A stretch of 64,000 nt of DNA, from positions 24,299,340 to 24,363,339 of the forward strand of contig OZ024794.1 in assembly GCA_964017045.1 (NCBI GenBank). The letters are read 5' to 3'. The notes below the pieces were generated by a model. That model did not search any database. It was not told the origin of the DNA and was given only the letters and a program-made list of their open reading frames with translations. The position numbers and the translations under genes are program-made. The stretch is from Omphiscola glabra (taxonomy: Eukaryota; Mollusca; Gastropoda; Lymnaeidae). Positions within the stretch are counted from its first letter, which is position 1. Each line of letters begins with the position of its first letter. Shown one piece after another: positions 58,108-64,000 of this stretch.

Positions 58108-59355
58108 CTCTTAGACCTAAGATGAAAACACGAACCTGCATGACTGTCTTAAATGAAAATGTATTATATATGTTTTCTAGCAGTAAAAAGTCAACCGATC
58201 TATAAAATGTAGACTAACACAAAATTTAAAAAAGGGAAAAAAAAATAATTCATTTAAAAAAAAAAAAAAAATCTTTGGCAATTCCTGAAAATCAGAAGAA
58301 AATTAACTTTGAAATAAGTGTCGAGACGTTGACTTTTGAAAAGCGTTTGAAGAAATGTAAAGGGTTTAACCTTCACACAATCAGGAAAGCAGTAGCTGTT
58401 TTTCTAATCAGATCAAAGCTTTTAAAAGGTACCCAAGAGACGAAGGTTTTTAAAAACCATCTTCGCTCACAAATGGAGAAATGTTTTTCTTTTAAACAGC
58501 TTATTTTAAAGTTTCTGCTATTATCCGTCGTCGGTATTTCAAAATAAACATTTTCCTTCCTATAATTATTAAATACGCATGGATTGGATAATTATCTTCT
58601 GCATTTTTACGTGTTTTTTTTTTTTTTTTTTTTTTTGTTGTAGTTTTTTGTTTGTTTTGTTTTCTGATGTTGTGGTTTTAAAGCCTCGAACATTAAAATT
58701 AAAAAATAGATTCAACTTTTCCTAATTATTTCTTTGATGTTCTTTAAACTTAAAATGGAAAATTCTCTCTCTCTCCCCCCCCCCCCCTATAAAATATTTA
58801 TGTATTGGCATGCTTTCCCTAACTATACAAAAGAAACATTCGAAACTTTGATACGAACCCTCGGTGAATTCTGGATGCGACTGAAGATCTCACTGAAGCA
58901 GCAATTGTGTAGTTAAGGATTAGTATAGAGTACAGAATAGCTTATTCCGGCTAAAACATTTCAACACCAGAGGATCGTTTTTTATAGAGTAGTATGGCTC
59001 TTTAGTATCTGATTCTTATTCAGTTGTAAAACATTTTTCTTTAGCCAATTTAAGATGTCCCCTTAACGATGTGTGTGTGGGGGGGGGGGGGGGGGGGATT
59101 AGCTGTAATACACATTACATTTTGTTAAAAAATCAAAATGAATACTTATACACTGCAATTTAACAACAATTCAGTATCTATATCACTATTATAATAAAAT
59201 GAAATATCTTTTCATTAGATCTTTTTAAACAAATATGGCATGAACTGCATCCTCTCCAACTACTTACTGTATAGACTAAACGAGGTTTCCAAATAAAATT
59301 GTGGGTAAGGGTTTGTTGCTATCACCATGAGTGGTAAAAATGTCGCATTGCACAT
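58108..59355. other. Non-coding with homopolymer runs
   Basis: A-run at about 58256-58270, T-run at about 58613-58636, C-run near 58776, and a G-run at about 59080-59098. No supported gene. Confidence 0.5.
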
Positions 59356-59365
59356 CACATCTCAA

Positions 59366-59476
59366 TGTCTCTCTCTCTCTCTTTTCTCTCTCACTCTCTC
59401 TCTCTTCTCTCTCTCTCCTTTCTCTCTCTCTCTTTTCTCTCTCGCTCTCTCTCTTTTCTCTCTCTCTTTTTCTCTC
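59366..59476. repeat. CT-rich microsatellite
   Basis: Compound (CT)n interrupted by TTTTCTCT at regular intervals. Confidence 0.93.
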
Positions 59477-60533
59477 TCACGCTTTCAAATATTTATCATG
59501 AAATAATCAAAAGAAAAGTCAGCATTATTTTTTTTATCATTTTTTTGTTTTGTTTATGGACAGACAATATTAAATTAAACATGGACTTTTAAAAAAACTT
59601 CAGCTGGATTTGATTCGTTGAACTGTTTCTTGGCAAAATATCATATCCCAGATAGTCACACACTTGTATTTAGAAACATTGTTGTTTTCCCCCCTCAAAA
59701 CTGATGTATTTGGATTTCCTTCTTTTTTTATAAAGTGGTGGCATGAAAGGGGTAGGGAATTTATCCCTGATGACATCATTGAGTGATCATAACTACATTT
59801 GTCACACCGTGACTCACCTGACCACCTCAGGTTATCTCAATGGCCGCAGCCAAATAAAGAACGCAGTTTATGGTGGATCCTTTATTTGTTTACCCTCGGC
59901 CCATCAGTCAGTGTCCGAGTTCTCATAACATATGCAGGCATGTGATGCAATCAGAAAACACATCACAGAAAGGAAGGGAGGCGTTAAAATTAATTATTCA
60001 AAATTGTAGGAATTAGAGACAGAAGGCCTTATTGGTTGTAGGTTTAATCTATATATTGTCACTAGAGGGGATGATGTGCGTTTACTTGAAAGAAACAAGT
60101 GTAATGAAACTAAAAATAGTTTGGCTTGAGAATAACTTCCATTAATATGTTAATCGATTACACTTTCTGTAAACGGTAGCTCTGAAAATACGCTAATATA
60201 TAGATCTAGTTAATTTAAATGGATAGATATTATTAATATTTAAAACATTCGATTTTTTTAAAAAGGAAATGCTCCCCCACACCAACTATAGTTGGAAGCA
60301 CAGTAGTACAGTTTGTCTTACAAACAAACAGAAGCTCTTGCCTAAGTATATAAACTATGAAAGCCCAAGACGGGTTTAAGCGGGAATCCGGCATATGAAT
60401 TGTCCAAGAGTTGAGCTATGCAGACAGTATTATAGGGTATGTTGGCTGGTTCCCCGGCGCCCGATCAATGAAGGCAGCAGCCAGTGAGGAATTGTCCTGT
60501 TACCCGGTACGTCTCTCTCTCTCTTCCCTGCAG
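59477..60533. other. Non-coding sequence upstream of the exon at 60.5 kb
   Basis: No exon recognised. The last 20 bases are a pyrimidine tract (TCTCTCTCTCTTCCCTGCAG) serving the following exon. Confidence 0.5.
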
Positions 60534-60702
60534 GGTCCCCGCCATCACATGTACAGGCCTCGGCCATAGATTTGTGGACACGACGTCCTTCTGCCGACTC
60601 AACATGGACACGGATTCCAACGATGGAAGTGCTGCAGATGTCGTTGATGGCGAGTCCAAGCCCGATCTTGTCAAACTTGCCCAGTCGGCCATCATCAAAC
60701 AG
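60534..60702 (+). CDS. Probable coding exon of an unrecognised gene (partial)
   Basis: A strong acceptor (CTCTCTTCCCTGCAG|G) and a CAG|GTTAGT donor enclose 169 GC-rich bases in an AT-rich region. An ATG at 60604 begins 33 codons, MDTDSNDGSAADVVDGESKP then DLVKLAQSAIIKQ, ending exactly in phase 0 at the donor. The N-terminal part is acidic and low-complexity; the end looks helical. This looks like the first coding exon of a gene running to the right, with a spliced 5' UTR. A frame is also open upstream of the ATG through the exon, so a longer N-terminus is possible. I do not recognise the family and found no following exon before 64 kb. Confidence 0.55.
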
Positions 60703-63700
60703 GTTAGTGACGTTCCTTGTCCCCCCCCCGCCATGCCGCCATTCCATCTCCCGAGGTACATAATACCATCTTATGCAGGTAATAATGATTGCTCATTAAC
60801 AAATCTATGCTAATCATATGAAATGAGGCACTGCCGGTTGGCGGAGCCTATAGGCTTCCTCTTGGATGGAATAATTTAACATACCTAGACATTTCATTTG
60901 ACGCGTTACGCTGTATCTGTGACTGTACGTTGAGTCGCACAGAGCTGGTGCTGGCGTAGTTCTTGTTACAGATTGAACGGCGGACGTCGAGTTTGTTGAG
61001 AATTGTTTTAGGAGGACTAAGCACATTTCATGATGGATTATAATCTGCATGTGAACAGCATGTCTGCAAGGTAAGGCCAGTGGTGTGTTATGAGCTGCAT
61101 TATTCTGGTCATCGGTCAGCTGTTTCATTGTAGAATCGGTTTTCGTTGTGAAACTTAACATAACCTAACGTAACAGGACAGGGGGGTCTTCCAGACATTG
61201 AAAATACTCCAACCTGTAATGTTTGAATTTGGAGGTTTGAGAAGAAAAAAAGGGGGGGGTGGGAGCCGGACATTGAGGTCAATGAGAAACCAATCTACAC
61301 TATTGTGCTTTTGATGTTGTTTCATTAGTTTCGTCTGCGGCTTTTGTGGACCGAACCACCTGTTAGGTTGTGACAATAAACTGATGGGTTAGTATAATGT
61401 TACTAAAGGGACGGATTGTCAGATCTTCTTCTGTGTTTGGGGGATTATTTTTTTGTTGTTACGAGTCAACACATCCCCTCACGATGAAGCTTATTATTCG
61501 GGGAAATGCTGTACAGTAACTAATGTTTGTTTTTTTAATACAAAGGTCTAGGCTCTAGTTTTGTTGTAATCGTCCAGTAATACCAACTGCCTATCAAACT
61601 TCTAAGACATTATTGGGGTCAAAGTGGTCTCTCCATGGTTTCTCACTGCAGAGATTCCCCCCCCCCGGGGGGCAATATATATTCCCATTGCCCTGGCTTA
61701 CGGTTGAAAGACATTTTCTTAAATATATACCAGGTGAGGCTGCCCACCTCACTCCTTGTCACTATATTCTAATTGATAGTGTTATTAGCAGTCTTCCATT
61801 TTGTCTCTATTTAACATTTTATTAGCCAATACACAATGATTACATTGTTTCTCACGGAGCTAGAAATACATGCACATACTCAGAGAATGTTGCCCATTTT
61901 CATCTTTCATATCTTGATATTTTTGGTCAGATATCGCCATTTCGATCAAGGGTTCTTAAAGGGTCAGATAAAGGCCACGAAGCCCTTCGTCGAATTAAGA
62001 TTTGAAATAAAATGACAAATGAAATACAGCACTCGGACCCCCAGAGTCAGGGCTGACCCACGTGACATTTGGAGACACCCTTTCACAGTTCTGTTTTACA
62101 CCCCCTGTATTCAAATTTGATTAATTCTGTAGTTAACTTTTTTTCGCCCCACATCCCAACTTTGAGCCCCTTAAACAGCCGAGGCAGCCGCAGGAGTTGC
62201 AGGGCCCACCCGATGGTTCTGCCCCTGAGACCATGTCAAAAACGAACGCTCCCCAGTCGGTGGACCACAGACTAAGAATTCCCGATATAGATGTTAGATT
62301 TACATTTATATTGTCTTATACTAACCTAGAGTGTACCGACAAGCCTTAATTTGATCTCTTTACCACACTAGTAGATATTTGTTACTATTGTGACGTACGT
62401 TGTCAGTGAAACGGTGGATACCACTGACACACGTTTTACTTTTTGATCATGTCGTGAAAACTTGAAGTAAGTTTTGACTTTGACGTAAACCAAATAAATT
62501 AAAGATGCTTTTTTTTTTTTTTTTTTTTTTAAACAAACAACTTTCTAATAGTATTTGTCATCCACTATGTTGATATTTCTCAAGCAATACTTTCGGTATC
62601 GTGATACTTCACAGTGGTCCTCCTGTTTATCACAGGCTGGGGTTGTAAATTCAACAATGAATAATTCGATAAACTGCTCACAACCACCTTATGTTCAATA
62701 GTACATTAAAAGTGAAATTACGAAACATTCAAATTAGCCAGATTGGGGGGGTGCTGAGAGTTACGATCAAAACTAAAAGTGAGCGACATGTCAGTCATTG
62801 AATAGAAGGGTGAAACAATATTTACAATGATATATATATATATTAAATATTGGCCTACACATATCAACTTATTTGCTATTGTAATGTTTGTGTGATTGTG
62901 GCCATTGATCCTCACCCCGCCTTGCTCACAACAAAGACCCTACGGTTATATCCAGTTAATAGTCAGTAGCTATTTTTAGTTTACAGTTTGCGGATGTGCC
63001 CTTTTAGGTGATATTATCACTATATTTATCCAACAAAAAAAAAATTATTATTTTTTTTAATTATTTTTTTTAATTAAATATTGAAAATCCTCTTTCCCCT
63101 GAGGTATATGATTTCAAAAGATAACTACACCACGGTGCCACTGATTAGGCTTGACATGTTATTCTGCTGTACGAGACATAGTACTATTACTTTTTTAAAC
63201 AGTTGTTAGAGGTAATCTGGAAAATCAATGATTTTATTGTTTATGAAAAACTGAAAATGATTCGGCAACACTGTTTGTGTCTCATTAATCTGCTCTCGTC
63301 AGATGACAAGATCTGCAGACCTATTTATAGATTGGAGGCAAACTATTCTATTGATCGCATGCTGATTTGCTGGTGCTTAGTTTCGATTGTGTCTGGCCGT
63401 GGGGTAACACAGCCTTCCAATCAATGGCGTGCAATTATGTTGAAATACCACCGGGAGAGGGGGAGGGTGTCTTCACACATGAGACCTAATGGATCCATCT
63501 CTAGGCAGAAAATCGTTAGCCGCGGGTGCATTTAGGACCCATACCGCTACAGTAAGCCTAGTGAGCTCCGAGTCTGTCAAAGACCACGTTTGCTTCGCCT
63601 TCCTATTCCTGGCAGCTACGACGGCCTAAAACTAAAGGGTTAGTAGATGCCTTTCCGGTAGTTTGGAAATGAGACTGTAGTGCCTACAGGAGCAACTGGG

Positions 63701-64000
63701 CTATTGAGAGACTGTAAATGAGGTGCCAGGATTCTTGAATTGTTGCGTCAATCGATTAAAACAAAAATGAGGTCATGTTGGCCAATGTTGCTTTGCTACA
63801 AGGGATGCCCCCGACGCGGCAAATCAAGGGGAGGAGAAAAGGGGGGGGGGTGACAGTTGTCCAGATCAAGCAGTGTTCCTGAGAGTTGGGGGGCCGAACG
63901 TGTAGCAGGCGAGGAAAACTAATCGATTTGTCCAGATCGCCCCTGTTGCTCGTGTAAACGGGCGTCTTACACAGTGGGGTTTGGGGGGGGGGGGGGTTTG
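60703..64000. other. Non-coding, probably intronic to the exon at 60.5 kb
   Basis: Contains a T-run at about 62510-62530 and G-runs near 61251, 63841 and 63985. The frame at 63203-63535 has no domain or splice support. GC content is somewhat higher than the 36-54 kb region. Confidence 0.45.

Noticed and set aside
60430..60761. Minus-strand frames of about 100 residues opposite the exon at 60.5 kb
   Set aside because: They are antisense shadows of a GC-rich exon; splice signals support the plus strand.

Overview
The window is eukaryotic nuclear DNA. It is AT-rich, with long intron-split genes, GT-AG splice sites, many transposon remnants and many minisatellites. The gene content (SLC23 transporter, kelch protein, VPS41) is metazoan. 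Two hAT fragments that look like the SPIN family, plus degenerate ZBED5-type hAT and CFDP2-type LINE fragments, would fit a gastropod mollusc such as a pulmonate snail. That placement is inference; no rRNA or mitochondrial marker is present.

Layout. (1) From the left edge to 18,085, minus strand: the 5' part of an SLC23-type nucleobase/ascorbate transporter gene. Five coding exons could be reconstructed (17876-18085, 11330-11487, 1893-2002, 1511-1608, 363-544), all phase-compatible, and the gene runs off the left edge. Its introns hold over a dozen minisatellite arrays. (2) 18-30 kb: intergenic sequence with short hAT-type inverted-repeat elements carrying perfect 8-bp target-site duplications, plus LINE remnants. 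(3) 30,157-36,637, plus strand: a nine-exon kelch-repeat gene. Its last exon (546 codons) puts a very long disordered segment between the propeller and a final kelch-like strand. (4) 42,146-53,867, minus strand: a complete 27-exon VPS41 orthologue (HOPS complex), tail-to-tail with the kelch gene. (5) 54-64 kb: mostly non-coding, with MITEs, microsatellites and one convincing plus-strand exon (60534-60702) of an unrecognised gene that probably continues to the right.

The three recognised genes have no evident shared pathway; this is ordinary animal gene neighbourhood, not an operon. The most notable observations are: a 55-bp minisatellite in the SLC23-like gene that is an array of its own exon 4/intron junction, so it repeats a 5' splice site; a phase-compatible decoy copy of the last VPS41 exon that would damage the RING finger; one VPS41 exon whose donor appears to lack a base; and the SPIN-like elements, a family known for horizontal transfer between animal phyla.
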